Positions 28,128-37,753 are shown, numbered from the stretch's first letter. The stretch: 64,000 nt of DNA from Paenibacillus planticolens (GCF_013141725.1 NZ_WHNZ01000007.1:397672-461671); one strand, 5' to 3'. Notes: generated by a model not told the origin, from the sequence alone. Numbers and translations are program-made.

Positions 28128-28208
28128 TTAATCGCCAATGATATTGGCTGCGAAAACGAGATCTGCGATGTCGATAGTTCTATTACCGTCAGAATCGTAC
28201 TTTCGCAT
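28128..28208 (-). pseudogene. Detached dockerin remnant
   Basis: A 26-codon open stretch reads MRKYDSDGNRTIDIADLVFA and then ANIIGD-stop. It matches the second half of the dockerins in this window: D, D, N, D and D of a calcium loop, then the hydrophobic helix. The first dockerin repeat is absent; the upstream frame reaches a stop within about 30 bases. It most likely is the 3' end of a lost dockerin gene that ended just before the sialidase gene. It is too short to be an independent gene. Confidence 0.75.
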
Positions 28209-28351
28209 TTTTGATACACTCTGTATCTACACAAACAAATCTGTCCCTCCCCCTTCCACATATTTTATTGTAAAACTTATATTCTCACTTCGATATCCCT
28301 TACATTTTACTTTGTATAGTCGTAACTTGACTTCTTTCCAAACGCCAAAAG

Positions 28352-28379
28352 TCCCCCCGGCCCACTCGGCTGGAGGGAT
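28352..28379 (-). terminator. GC-rich hairpin after the DUF4015 gene
   Basis: TCCCCCCGGCC pairs with GGCTGGAGGGA (with G-U pairs) ten bases past the stop codon; a short T-run follows on the minus strand. Confidence 0.65.
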
Positions 28380-28388
28380 TGCTCTTTC

Positions 28389-29840
28389 CTAGGGCATATA
28401 AGTTACACCTTCTGAGTAGGAATTGTTAGCATTCCAGATGAGGTATTCATGCACATTGGCATCTTTTAAGGCTCTAATTTGGGCGTCTACCTCTGCCTTC
28501 CCATATGGAATATAATTGCCGGCGCCTAACCAGCTTGCGGTAAAATCTTGAATCCATGGACGTGATATCGGAGGCGTCTGGAGGAGAGCAAACTTTTCTT
28601 TTTCCGCTTTCATGTATGCCGTAACAAGCTGATATGGCTCTTTATCCGGCTTAGCAATCCCGAAATAACCATTGGACCAGTGACTTGGATAAATCATAGA
28701 CGAAATGACATCAACCGAACTGGCAATACGGTTAAAATTCTGGCCGATACCCGGAGCTTCCGGCAATGTAGCAGAATATCCGAAGATATCAACGGAAACA
28801 TGCACACCATACGGTTTTAATTGTTCTTTGGCATAAGCCACAAAATCGCTGACAGCATCAACACGAAGCTGTGTCATGCGCGCTTTATCGCTGAAATCCG
28901 GCGCTTGAGGCGCTGCTTTTTTTAAACTGGACACACTTTTTTGCGCTTCCTCCATCGTTTTTTTATTTTCGTCGGTTTGCGTTGAATTGTAAGTAGTAGT
29001 AGCATCCGTCACTTTTATCTGTAAGGCAGACAATTCGTCTTGATATTTCTTAGAAGCTTCGATATAGGCATTTTCTTCTTGTATAAATTTCGCAGGTTTT
29101 CTATCTTTGTAATCCCCCATGGAATACTTCAAAACTTGGTCCCTGCTTTCAAAACCTTCCGGAAATCGAACATAGTCGAACTGGATTTCTTTAAATCCTA
29201 GTTCTGCAGCTAGTTTGGCTGCTTCTACGTTATGATCCCATGATTCCTTAAGGAACGGGTTGATAAACCCGTCACCGTTCGCATTGCGCCAAGTGCTGCT
29301 GCCATCAATAAATGAAAGATCAGGACGTTTTTTCGCCAACACCGTATCTTTAAACGAAACAATTCGAGCGATCGGATAAATGTTATGCTGCTCAAGTGTT
29401 TTCATAAGCGATTGCGGATCTTTGATATAAGGCTGACCAAATTCAGCAAGTTTTCCCTCCGGCTTAAATGTGAGGTAACCGTCATCATCCTTGATATCAA
29501 TCACCATGGCATTGAGGTCGGTTTGATCAACAAGTGAAAGCAGCTTCGCCATTCGTTGGCCGCCGGCTGACCAGCCGGTTACATAAATCCCGCGTACGGC
29601 ATCCGGATAGCTGAAGTGTACCGGAGGATCGAATGCGGGCGTGATACTTGGCAGAGGTGAAGGTGAAGGTGTAGCTACAATTGGTGAGACGGAGGGTGAT
29701 GGGGTGGTTGTCATCTCTGGCACAGCGGCAGTTGGTTGTACGGACGGGTCTGGCGTGTTCAAAGCGACATTGGCTGACGTACAGGCTGACAACGAGAGTA
29801 TGAAAATAAGCAACATACATATACGGCCGTTTTTATTCAC
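28389..29840 (-). CDS. Lipoprotein with DUF4015 putative glycosidase domain
   Basis: 483 residues from a GTG start after AAAGGGGAG. Lipobox LSAC (Cys20), then a Pro/Thr/Ser linker (about 21-70) and a TIM-barrel domain of the DUF4015/COG1306 type (VRGIYVTGWSAGG; MVIDIKDDDG; GFKEIQFDYVRFPEG; SVDIFGYSA). The family resembles GH13-like glycosidases, but no activity is established to my knowledge. A charged helical insert (about 235-300) interrupts the barrel. It should sit on the outer face of the membrane. It carries no cohesin or dockerin, unlike the neighbouring enzymes. Confidence 0.8.
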   Translation of the reverse strand: MNKNGRICMLLIFILSLSACTSANVALNTPDPSVQPTAAVPEMTTTPSPSVSPIVATPSPSPLPSITPAFDPPVHFSYPDAVRGIYVTGWSAGGQRMAKLLSLVDQTDLNAMVIDIKDDDGYLTFKPEGKLAEFGQPYIKDPQSLMKTLEQHNIYPIARIVSFKDTVLAKKRPDLSFIDGSSTWRNANGDGFINPFLKESWDHNVEAAKLAAELGFKEIQFDYVRFPEGFESRDQVLKYSMGDYKDRKPAKFIQEENAYIEASKKYQDELSALQIKVTDATTTYNSTQTDENKKTMEEAQKSVSSLKKAAPQAPDFSDKARMTQLRVDAVSDFVAYAKEQLKPYGVHVSVDIFGYSATLPEAPGIGQNFNRIASSVDVISSMIYPSHWSNGYFGIAKPDKEPYQLVTAYMKAEKEKFALLQTPPISRPWIQDFTASWLGAGNYIPYGKAEVDAQIRALKDANVHEYLIWNANNSYSEGVTYMP

Positions 29841-29945
29841 GCTGTTCTCCCCTTTTCCCAAATAACTCATCATTTCTATGCCTTAGTAACTGGAATATTC
29901 GTGAAGGGAATAAACTATGCTGGCAAAACTTATTTTATTTCGTTA

Positions 29946-29974
29946 TTCCATCCATTTTCCAAATAATGTATAAT
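29946..29974 (+). promoter_or_regulatory. Candidate sigma-A promoter
   Basis: TATAAT at 29969-29974 with a weak -35 (TTCCAT at 29946-29951) and a 17-base spacer, just before the gene at 29998. Confidence 0.5.
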
Positions 29975-29997
29975 AGTTTCGAAAGGGTGATCAAGTA

Positions 29998-30528
29998 TTG
30001 ATAGTTAAAATGAGGCAAGAAACTTTCGAAGCATTAGCGGATGGAGCAATCGAGGTGGCTTGTGTAGATCCGATCATTAAAGCTTATAAGGACATTCTGA
30101 CGCGAGGCGGTGACTTCAAATCAGGTCTTTTCAAGGAGCTTTCGCGGGGACAACAAGCATTGTTCGTATTTCGGGCCTATTACAATCACGCACTGAAATC
30201 TGTTGCCGACTTTTACTGGTGGAGTGCCTATTTTATTGCACAACCAGAGCGATGGGCAGGGCTCAAAAACGGATTGCATTTCTTCGGCGATCATGCAGCG
30301 TTACATGTATTAGAAAGTATGGAAAAGATTCTTCATCAAAGAAATCACGCCATGTGCTTAGAGAATTTCAAGGTATCGTTCAATGATTTGAACAATGACC
30401 CGGAATTGATGACTTCTATAACTCCGTTGTATGATGACCTTTGCCAAACCTCATTGAAAACACATCAAATCATCGGTTCATTTATTCGGAACAATCCACA
30501 TGATTTTGTTCATATTGAAATGGATTAA
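29998..30528 (+). CDS. Uncharacterised soluble protein, 176 residues
   Basis: I do not recognise the family. The start is TTG, 8 bases after AAAGGGTGA; an ATG four codons later is the alternative. The protein has no signal peptide or membrane helix and is predicted mostly helical from residue pattern, with an aromatic block AFYFYWW-like in the middle (YYNHALKSVADFYWWSAYF) and His-rich stretches. A good promoter precedes it and a terminator follows, so it is a single-gene unit. Confidence 0.7.
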   Translation: MIVKMRQETFEALADGAIEVACVDPIIKAYKDILTRGGDFKSGLFKELSRGQQALFVFRAYYNHALKSVADFYWWSAYFIAQPERWAGLKNGLHFFGDHAALHVLESMEKILHQRNHAMCLENFKVSFNDLNNDPELMTSITPLYDDLCQTSLKTHQIIGSFIRNNPHDFVHIEMD

Positions 30529-30546
30529 GGCCGTATTATCGTAAAA

Positions 30547-30583
30547 AAAGACCGCTCAAGCCATATGGCCTGATGCGGTCTTT
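30547..30583. terminator. Bidirectional terminator
   Basis: AAAGACCGC pairs with GCGGTCTTT, A-rich on the left and TTTTT on the right, with GCCATATGGC in the loop. It serves the unknown gene on the left and azoR on the right. Confidence 0.85.
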
Positions 30584-30596
30584 TTGCCGACCCATC

Positions 30597-31232
30597 TTAG
30601 AAGCGTTTTGCAACTTCTTTCGCATTTGCAATTGCGTTCGCTTTAATTTCTTGGGCTTTAGCTGGCATAGCGGCCATACCTTCAACAAAAATGCCTTCGA
30701 AGCTAGGTACGCCAGTGAATTGCATAACTTTTTTCAAGTAGCTGTGTCCGCTCTCGAAGCCTGCAGCAGGACCTTCGGAGTATACGCCGCCGGACGCTTG
30801 AATGTGGAGCGCTTTTTTGGTTGTAAGCAAGCCTACAGGACCTTGCTCTGTGTATTTGAACGTTTTGCCGGCTGAGCAAATCGCATCAATGTATGCTTTC
30901 ATAACTGGCGGGAACGAGAAGTTCCACATTGGAGAAACGTATACATACTTGTCAGCGGCAACGTATTGGTCAACAATTTCACCCAGACGGGCAACTTTTG
31001 CCTGCTCATCAGCTGTTAGCGTGCTGAAATCAGCGCCGGATTGCAGTTTTCCCCAACCGCTGAATACATCGGCATCAATTTGCGGAATGTTCAATTTGAA
31101 TAAATCAAGATGGATAACTTCGTCACCAGGATTTGCTTCGCGATATGCATCGACGAATTCTTTGCCGACCGCTAAGCTGTATGAAGTTTGGTGGTCATTA
31201 GGATTTGCAGTAATATAAAGTACAGTTGCCAT
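30597..31232 (-). CDS. azoR: FMN-dependent NADH-azoreductase
   Basis: 211 residues with the flavodoxin-like fold of AzoR/Acp[21 protein letters not shown] binds the FMN phosphate, [20 protein letters not shown] is the family signature, and ASGGVYS lies near the isoalloxazine. These enzymes reduce quinones and azo dyes with NADH and work as dimers in the cytoplasm. The length is normal. The ribosome site is weak (GAGAGTGAGATC). It is a single-gene unit. Confidence 0.92.
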   Translation of the reverse strand: MATVLYITANPNDHQTSYSLAVGKEFVDAYREANPGDEVIHLDLFKLNIPQIDADVFSGWGKLQSGADFSTLTADEQAKVARLGEIVDQYVAADKYVYVSPMWNFSFPPVMKAYIDAICSAGKTFKYTEQGPVGLLTTKKALHIQASGGVYSEGPAAGFESGHSYLKKVMQFTGVPSFEGIFVEGMAAMPAKAQEIKANAIANAKEVAKRF

Positions 31233-31364
31233 GATCTCACTCTCACATTCTGTAATTTTATTTGTTACAATTTTTATTATAACTTATTTTTAATAAGTTG
31301 CAAGCTAAAAGTAATTAATCTACTTTTCAGATAATTATAAACCAATAGTAAGTGACGATAAAAA

Positions 31365-31385
31365 GACCCAGCCTTCGGCTGGGTC
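31365..31385 (-). terminator. Terminator of the GH2 gene
   Basis: GACCCAGCC pairs with GGCTGGGTC around TTC; on the minus strand TTTTTATCG follows. Its right edge, CGGCTGGGTCCTTGTCT, is also found in the dispersed repeats at 53 and 41084. Confidence 0.88.
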
Positions 31386-31414
31386 CTTGTCTAGACTCGT
31401 ATGTTGGAGCGTCA

Positions 31415-34400
31415 CTACTGACTCAAAACCTTTTGCGCTATCATCGCAAGGTCTACAATATCCACCTTGCCATCGCCATTCAAGTCGGCTGTTCTTGCAA
31501 CGTTCCAGTCCGGACTGCTGCTGTCCTTGCCATAGTGACTGGCAATCATCGCGACATCGCCAATGGAGAATTTACCGTCATGGTTCAGATCTCCGTCTGA
31601 GACAATACCCTTAATGCTCACAGCAAGCTCAGCCGCTGAAGCTTCTGACTCCACGCCACCCTCATCGGCGATGACTGCTTTGATCACCGAGATTTTACCC
31701 GAAGTATTCGGAGAACCTTTCGCAATAAATTTGAGGTTAACAAATGGGATCTCTTGCTTGCTTGGAAGCTCTTTGCCAATGTTCGCCAGTAGTATGCGCA
31801 CTCGGCCTTTATGATCATCGACGTATTTTAGAACGACGATCCCGTCTGCAGCTGATTGAACCTCCTGAAGCTCGAATAAATCAGCTCCATAGTTCAACGT
31901 AATATCAGAAGCATACACGGTGTTTGTTACATTCGACACCCCTAGTTTTACGGTAAATGTCGAACCCTCCATTACGCTGCTTGCGCCTTCCAATGTCATT
32001 TGAGCGTTCGGTATGTCCTCATCTTCCGTTTCTGTCACACGGATATTATCAAAAGTTGCATTAGCCTTGTATGTGCGAACTCCGATAGCACCTTCTGTAA
32101 AGGTACTGTCTACGGCACTTGCCACAAGCATGTTATTGACATAAACATCAATTTTGGGCCCCGCGGCCACAACTTTCAATCGATAAACTGTATCTACGCT
32201 GATCGACGGGACAGCGTTATTGGCCAACTCGGTCCAATTATTATCCAGCCTGCCTAACTGCACTCGTCCAGCGAGCGTAATGCCTGCATAGTATCCCTGC
32301 AGGTTATCTGTTCCGATTGTCGGATTGCTAACTCTGAAAATAACGCCTGCATTGGCTAAATCGGGGCTGGCACTCATCGAAACATCCGCTTCATACGTGA
32401 AGTTTTGGAAATGGGTATCATTAGCAACTGCTTTATAACCTTCCCCGTTGATCACCGTGAAAGCACCGCTGGCAGCACTCCACACGCCGCCATAAGTCGT
32501 CCAACCATCAGCATTTCTATCGTCAAAGTTATCTAGAAAATGCAGAGGCTTGTTGATTTTAGCGCGAAATTGCTTGACGGCTGCATCTAAAGAAGTGATT
32601 GCTTCCTTAACTCCATCCGCAGTGGTTTGAGTATTATCATATACAGCTTGAGCATCTGCGATAGCTGCAGAGAAATGATCGATGACTACTTGCTTATATT
32701 GCCCCGGTCCATCGCCTACTATTGCTTGGTCACGCATTTGCGCTGAGGCATGAATGCTATTCAACAGATCGGATCTATTGCTGTTCCCGATTAAATCTCT
32801 GTGCGCTGCGGCAACGCGTGCGAAGTCAACCTTTTCCACCTTGCGGTCATAACTTAGTAATCCGTTGATTTCGTACTCGACATCTGAAATTTGTGTGTAA
32901 ACAGCCGCACTAAGTCCGGGTTTGTCTTTCAACTTTTTAAGCGTTTGAATATAACTGATATATTTGTCTGTTAACTCTTCCTTACTGTTCATTAATAATT
33001 CAGCATAAACGGTCAAGGGACTGAATTCATGCCCAGGCACGCGAAGACCTAAGCCTCCGTATTCACCAAGCGTGGCTGCCCTGTACTCCGAAGGAGTGGG
33101 AGAATCCGGTGCAGGATACCTGTGCCAATCCAGGAAATGACCGGCTTTCGACTCGTTATCTCCGCCTCCCGCGTCATACCATCCAGTGACACCGTTAATA
33201 AGACGGGTCGGATCCGCTTTTAAAGCATGTGCGATGGCCTCTCTCGTATAATTCCCTCCATTGTCGAATTGACCCCATCCTTCATTAAAGACAATATATA
33301 CCACAATGGAAGGTGAATTTTGCAATTGTTTGATCATCTCATCGAATTCTTTGTAAAATTGCTGCTGCGCCGCAACTTCCCTACTGGTTCCGCTAGGCAT
33401 GTCCTGCCACACAAGAAGCCCCAGTTTGTCCGCCCAGTAATACCAACGGGCCGGTTCAATCTTAATATGTTTGCGGATCATGTTCATATCCATACGTTTT
33501 TCAGCTTCAATGTCAAATTTCAGTGCTGCGTCTGTTGGCGCCGTATAGAGGCCGTCCGGCCAGTATCCCTGATCCAAAGTTCCCATCTGAAAGACGAATT
33601 TCCCATTCAACAAAGGCCGCTGGATGCCGTCAACTTTCCCTAGTTTTATTTCTCTCATTCCGAAATAGCTGTCTATTTTATCAACGATCTTTCCCCCGTC
33701 TTTCAAGGATACTTGTAGATCGTAGAGGAACGGATCATCCGGTGTCCACCATCTCGCATCCGGAACAGGAAGCAGTAATTCCGCACCGGGATTTCCGCTA
33801 ATGCGGCCAACTTCAACGCCATTTTTTAGAGCTACGGCTTCTACTGTTTTACCTGCTCCATTGACCGTATCGACGGATAGCTTCAATTGGCCATTCCAAA
33901 TATCAGGTACCATATCCATCCGCTCAATGCTCGCGGCAGCGACCGGCTCGAGCCACACCGTTTGCCAGATGCCAGACACGGACGTATACCAAATGCCTCC
34001 CGGCTGTACGACCGTTTGCTTCCCTTTGATTTGATCCCCTTTCGTATCCGTATAATCGACGACATGAACGATCAACTCATTCTCTCCGGACTGTAATTGA
34101 TCTGTAATATCAAAGCTGAATGCAGTGTATCCGCCTTTATGAGTTCCGACTTTTGTTCCGTTCACATACACGTCCGTTTCATAATCAACGGCACCAAAAT
34201 TCAATTTCACATGCTGTCCATTCCAATTTTGAGGCACCGTGAAGCTTCGTTTATACCACATGAGCTGTTCTTGACGCTGAATGCCCGATAATTTAGATTC
34301 TACTGCAAAAGGTACAGTTATGTACTCTTTCAGCTTTTGACCGGTTGGAAGCGCATCCCCCTGTTTGGCAGACTGGAATTCCCATTTTCCATTCAGGTTT

Positions 34401-35377
34401 AGCCATTGATCACGAACCATCTGCGGCCGTGGATATTCCGGCAGAGGATTGTTCTCATCTACATCGTTTGCCCACGGGGTTTCGATCTGATAGGTGGAAT
34501 CATTTTTAATGGCAAGATAGAAATCTTTCACAGGCTTGCTGCTTCCAGCGTACATAAGGGCGCCGCCACCTGTATATCCGATATTCGCCATAGGGGCATC
34601 TTGGTAATACATCGGATACTCAAACTCAATTTGGACCGTCTTCGGGTCGCCGGATTTCAATGCCGCCGATTTAATCGGCCAATTCTTCCCTAACACATTG
34701 GCTGAGAGCTGCTCCCGCGCGTTGCTCCCCAGCTCCGCTAATGCCTCCGCAAATGTAAATTCTGCATGCAGCCCGTCGGGTAAAACCGAACCAGAGACAG
34801 GCCCGTTATTTTCAAAATCGGCAGGTAAAGTGAACGCTTCCGCCGGCACGATTTGCTTCGGTACGCTTTGGCTCCCCCAACGTAAAAACAAGTTCGAACC
34901 GCCGGTATTCTGGAAATATTCAATTTTTATGTCATATTTCTGACCTGCAGCCAATAAAATCGGATTGCTCGTTTGTTCCTTATCCCAATCGTCCACCCAA
35001 TGGTCGATGACTAGCTTGTTGTCAATCCACAGTCTGAATCCGTTATCGCCTATCATCCAAAACGTATAATTTTCAGAGAATCCCGGTGTGATCTGTCCTG
35101 TCCATCTTACATTTACATGATCTGTCTGACCGACCAGCGTCTTGAAAGTGCCTTCCAACGAACTAAAATTAATGTACGGATCAACGACCGTCGTTATTAA
35201 TTGTTCAAATTTAAACTCACTTGGTCCCGAGTTCTTATAATACTCCGCCTTCAATCCATAATTAGTCCCGTTAGGTATGGATTCTGCTGCGTGGCTGATA
35301 GATAGGTTATACGGAAAAAGAATGCAGATAAGCATAGAAAAGATAAGCAGTTGCACAAACCTTTTAGTCATTTTCAA
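31415..35377 (-). CDS. Secreted PA14-GH2 beta-glycosidase with FIVAR, cohesin and dockerin
   Basis: 1320 residues; TTG start 8 bases after AGGAGAG. Signal peptide (1-30), PA14 sugar-binding domain (about 35-165), a small beta domain (190-290), GH2 sandwich domains (310-575) and TIM barrel (580-865) with acid/base E699 in VFNEGWGQFD and nucleophile E772 in LGEYGGLG. Then a FIVAR repeat (868-950), a LamG/CBM66-like domain (955-1120), a cohesin-like domain (1128-1260) and a canonical dockerin (1262-1320; DLNHDGKFSIGD, DLNGDGKVDIVD). GH2 members act on beta-galactosides, mannosides, glucuronides or alpha-L-arabinosides; which one is not visible. Here the FIVAR precedes the cohesin, unlike the other four enzymes. 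Confidence 0.9.
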   Translation of the reverse strand: MKMTKRFVQLLIFSMLICILFPYNLSISHAAESIPNGTNYGLKAEYYKNSGPSEFKFEQLITTVVDPYINFSSLEGTFKTLVGQTDHVNVRWTGQITPGFSENYTFWMIGDNGFRLWIDNKLVIDHWVDDWDKEQTSNPILLAAGQKYDIKIEYFQNTGGSNLFLRWGSQSVPKQIVPAEAFTLPADFENNGPVSGSVLPDGLHAEFTFAEALAELGSNAREQLSANVLGKNWPIKSAALKSGDPKTVQIEFEYPMYYQDAPMANIGYTGGGALMYAGSSKPVKDFYLAIKNDSTYQIETPWANDVDENNPLPEYPRPQMVRDQWLNLNGKWEFQSAKQGDALPTGQKLKEYITVPFAVESKLSGIQRQEQLMWYKRSFTVPQNWNGQHVKLNFGAVDYETDVYVNGTKVGTHKGGYTAFSFDITDQLQSGENELIVHVVDYTDTKGDQIKGKQTVVQPGGIWYTSVSGIWQTVWLEPVAAASIERMDMVPDIWNGQLKLSVDTVNGAGKTVEAVALKNGVEVGRISGNPGAELLLPVPDARWWTPDDPFLYDLQVSLKDGGKIVDKIDSYFGMREIKLGKVDGIQRPLLNGKFVFQMGTLDQGYWPDGLYTAPTDAALKFDIEAEKRMDMNMIRKHIKIEPARWYYWADKLGLLVWQDMPSGTSREVAAQQQFYKEFDEMIKQLQNSPSIVVYIVFNEGWGQFDNGGNYTREAIAHALKADPTRLINGVTGWYDAGGGDNESKAGHFLDWHRYPAPDSPTPSEYRAATLGEYGGLGLRVPGHEFSPLTVYAELLMNSKEELTDKYISYIQTLKKLKDKPGLSAAVYTQISDVEYEINGLLSYDRKVEKVDFARVAAAHRDLIGNSNRSDLLNSIHASAQMRDQAIVGDGPGQYKQVVIDHFSAAIADAQAVYDNTQTTADGVKEAITSLDAAVKQFRAKINKPLHFLDNFDDRNADGWTTYGGVWSAASGAFTVINGEGYKAVANDTHFQNFTYEADVSMSASPDLANAGVIFRVSNPTIGTDNLQGYYAGITLAGRVQLGRLDNNWTELANNAVPSISVDTVYRLKVVAAGPKIDVYVNNMLVASAVDSTFTEGAIGVRTYKANATFDNIRVTETEDEDIPNAQMTLEGASSVMEGSTFTVKLGVSNVTNTVYASDITLNYGADLFELQEVQSAADGIVVLKYVDDHKGRVRILLANIGKELPSKQEIPFVNLKFIAKGSPNTSGKISVIKAVIADEGGVESEASAAELAVSIKGIVSDGDLNHDGKFSIGDVAMIASHYGKDSSSPDWNVARTADLNGDGKVDIVDLAMIAQKVLSQ

Positions 35378-35576
35378 TTGTATAACTCTCCTCTTTTTTT
35401 ATTACTCGCAGATTTGTTGTTTTCTAACCGAGCCTCCCTCCGCACAAAAATGAAACGAGTGTATCACAAGCATATATGTCCTTCTATTCTTTTGTATTTA
35501 CGTTTATCAGCCTTTTTTTGTTGTTTTTTGCCATTGTTTTTCAAATGCGGTCCCCACGCCATTTCTATAAAAAAAA

Positions 35577-35612
35577 TAGCAGGGTCAAGGTTCGAAACCT
35601 TTGACCCTGCTA
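35577..35612 (-). terminator. Terminator of the metallo-hydrolase gene
   Basis: TAGCAGGGTCAAGGTTT-type arm pairs with AAACCTTTGACCCTGCTA around CGA; T-rich sequence follows on the minus strand. The gap 35378-35576 shows nothing else beyond the GH2 leader. Confidence 0.9.
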
Positions 35613-35616
35613 TCTA

Positions 35617-36264
35617 TTACCTTTTCATTAACTCATCCAACTGCTCCGCCGGCTGAAAAACCGTATCGCCGTGACATACTTCCAGTCGCTTTGGATTGAG
35701 CTGCTTGACAATTGCGCTGCTGCGCAGCGCTTCCTCAGGGTCTGGTGTAAACCGCGCCATGAAGAGCTTTCCTTTTTTAGAGTTGAATAAATCTCCAGTA
35801 AGCAAGACATCGTCTTTTTCATGATAATAGACGACATGCCCCGGTGAATGACCTGGCGTGAAGTACGGCGTAAGTCCGCCGATCGGTGAAAGCCGCCCGT
35901 CCTCGTCCTCCGGCAAGGGTTGCAAGACACCTTTAGCGACTTGAGCGACAGCTTTGCTTCTGCCCGGATAAGGGGTCCTCCCTTCTACAAAAGGGATTTC
36001 TTTTCGATGAGCAAATACAGGTACAGAATGAACTTGCAGGATTCGCTTCAGTGTACCGACATGATCACCATGTCCGTGCGTTAGTACAATTTGTTTCAGC
36101 GGTCCAAGTTCATTGATGAGTCGCAAGATGCTTTTAGCCATCCATGGAACACCCGCATCGACGAGCGTAACGCCATCGTGATCCACGACTGCCCAAACAT
36201 GCACAGGGATAATCATCCATGTTCTCACGCTCCAAATATGCTCAGAAATTTGTTTGATTGACAT
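35617..36264 (-). CDS. MBL-fold metallo-hydrolase
   Basis: 215 residues from the ATG at 36264, after AAGGAG; the open frame runs 39 codons further without a start signal. The metal-binding motif LTHGHGDHVGTL, later His in TPGHSPGHV, Asp in LLTGDLF and His in EVCHGD give the full zinc set of glyoxalase-II-like hydrolases. Substrate cannot be named. It follows the kinase-like gene at 36389 and may be co-transcribed with it. Confidence 0.88.
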   Translation of the reverse strand: MSIKQISEHIWSVRTWMIIPVHVWAVVDHDGVTLVDAGVPWMAKSILRLINELGPLKQIVLTHGHGDHVGTLKRILQVHSVPVFAHRKEIPFVEGRTPYPGRSKAVAQVAKGVLQPLPEDEDGRLSPIGGLTPYFTPGHSPGHVVYYHEKDDVLLTGDLFNSKKGKLFMARFTPDPEEALRSSAIVKQLNPKRLEVCHGDTVFQPAEQLDELMKR

Positions 36265-36388
36265 CTCATCGATCTCCTTTTTACAGTTACGCCTGAAGAA
36301 CGCTTGAATACCGCAGGCCAATACGTAAATGACCCAAGAACGGATAGCGTTCTTGATGCGTTCTTCCCGGATTACGAGCATTTCACAT

Positions 36389-37201
36389 TCATTTTAAAAG
36401 CAAACGCTCTCTGATGAAAGAAAGCAACGCCTCTTTCTCTTCATCGGGAATCCATTCCGTTAATCTTGCTGCGGCAACAGGCAGCAGCCACTGGTCGATT
36501 TCTTCGAATAGAAGGTTAGTACAAGTAAGATAGTGGTCTAGATACTCATCCCCCATATTGTCCCTCATTTGAGAAAGAGCTTCCTTGAAGTGACTAGGAA
36601 TGCCCTCAGGCAGAGTGCCATAACGAAATAAGAGCAGCGTACGCGCGACATCCCCGGCGGGATGGCCAATCATTCCATTCATCCAATCGATGATCCATTG
36701 CTGTTCGTCGACCATCGCATTATCCGGGTGAAAATCTCCATGACAAAGTGCGCGACCGTTCGGCAGCTTTTCCAAATGCTCTATAATCGCCATTTGTTCA
36801 GAGTCCGAAAGGAGTTTAGCTTGTTGAATATTATGTTCCAACATTTCTTTTTGTAGGCGTATTTGGTTGCTTAGATCGGTTGTATATATTTCATGTGTAT
36901 GTATGAGGACATGCAGCTCAGCCAGAATTTTGGCATAACGCTTTAACTCAAGGGGGTTCTGAACAGTCTTATGAATAAGCGAACTGCCTTTTATATATTG
37001 AAATAGGATGCCGATTCGATCTTCAACTTCAACCAGCTCATAAACTTTAGGAGCAGGAATGCCAAGAGAAGCTATAAGCGTATTTACCTTATATTCATAC
37101 ATGATGGCTTTCTTCGGAAATCCGGAACGATAAAGCTTCAACACCTTCTCATCATTATGTTCGAATATTTCTGCCGTCCTGCCCTCACCTATCTGCTTCA
37201 C
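36389..37201 (-). CDS. APH-family phosphotransferase-like protein
   Basis: 270 residues with the aminoglycoside phosphotransferase/choline kinase fold: N-lobe with EGRTAEIFEHNDEKVLKLYR, catalytic CHGDFHPDNAM (Asp and Asn) and metal-binding IIDWMNG. GTG start after AAAGGGG. The motifs are complete, so it is probably an active small-molecule kinase. Families like this are common in Bacillales and most are not resistance genes; substrate unknown. Confidence 0.85.
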   Translation of the reverse strand: MKQIGEGRTAEIFEHNDEKVLKLYRSGFPKKAIMYEYKVNTLIASLGIPAPKVYELVEVEDRIGILFQYIKGSSLIHKTVQNPLELKRYAKILAELHVLIHTHEIYTTDLSNQIRLQKEMLEHNIQQAKLLSDSEQMAIIEHLEKLPNGRALCHGDFHPDNAMVDEQQWIIDWMNGMIGHPAGDVARTLLLFRYGTLPEGIPSHFKEALSQMRDNMGDEYLDHYLTCTNLLFEEIDQWLLPVAAARLTEWIPDEEKEALLSFIRERLLLK

Positions 37202-37250
37202 TCGCTATTCCCCTTTCGAAGTCTCATCTGCCTGTCCGCTCGCACTCCTT

Positions 37251-37751
37251 CTAGGTTGCGTTATTTGCGGCAGAGCGCTGCCTTTTCTGAATCGCATGCA
37301 TGCCCATAATGACGGCCGCGAGCTCGTAAGAATCCAAATCTTGACTATGATTGCTCAGTCGAAAAGCGCCTGAAGAAAACCAGCCGTTCACTTGTTCAAA
37401 ATGAGCAACAAGCGCCCCGGAATCGTCAGTTACCTCATACTCCTTCGAAAATGCGGGGGAAATGATCTCGAAGCTGCCTCTTCTCTCCGTTTCATAGGTG
37501 AATTTCTTAGTGAAAAAAGCAAATCTGCTTCTTAAGACACCTAACTCCTCCCCATTGGCACCGGTAACCTCCCATCTGTTCGAGAAAAATGGAAAACCAC
37601 CTTTGCACAGCAGTTCGCTTTTGGGCCCATATACATCGATTGCAGATCCAAAAGCACTTTTTAAATCGAGATGACCGATTTCTTCTTCCTGTTCGTTCAG
37701 TATTTCTGTCACGCCGGCATTAAAAAAATTATCCCGAAAATAAAGTTTCAC
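37251..37751 (-). CDS. LURP-one/tubby-like C-terminal domain protein
   Basis: 166 residues from a GTG at 37751, 9 bases after GGAGG; a TTG two codons upstream is too close to that site. The beta-rich pattern with repeated short strands (GHLDLKSAFGSAIDVYGPK; SRWEV-like NRWEVTGANGEELG) fits the LURP-one/tubby-like fold of small Bacillus proteins of unknown role. It directly follows the oxidoreductase gene with a two-base gap, so the two are coupled. Confidence 0.65.
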   Translation of the reverse strand: MKLYFRDNFFNAGVTEILNEQEEEIGHLDLKSAFGSAIDVYGPKSELLCKGGFPFFSNRWEVTGANGEELGVLRSRFAFFTKKFTYETERRGSFEIISPAFSKEYEVTDDSGALVAHFEQVNGWFSSGAFRLSNHSQDLDSYELAAVIMGMHAIQKRQRSAANNAT

Positions 37752-37753
37752 AG

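Noticed and set aside
36389..37201. Antibiotic resistance call for the APH-like kinase
   Set aside because: Only general kinase motifs are visible; the fold is widespread with non-resistance roles.
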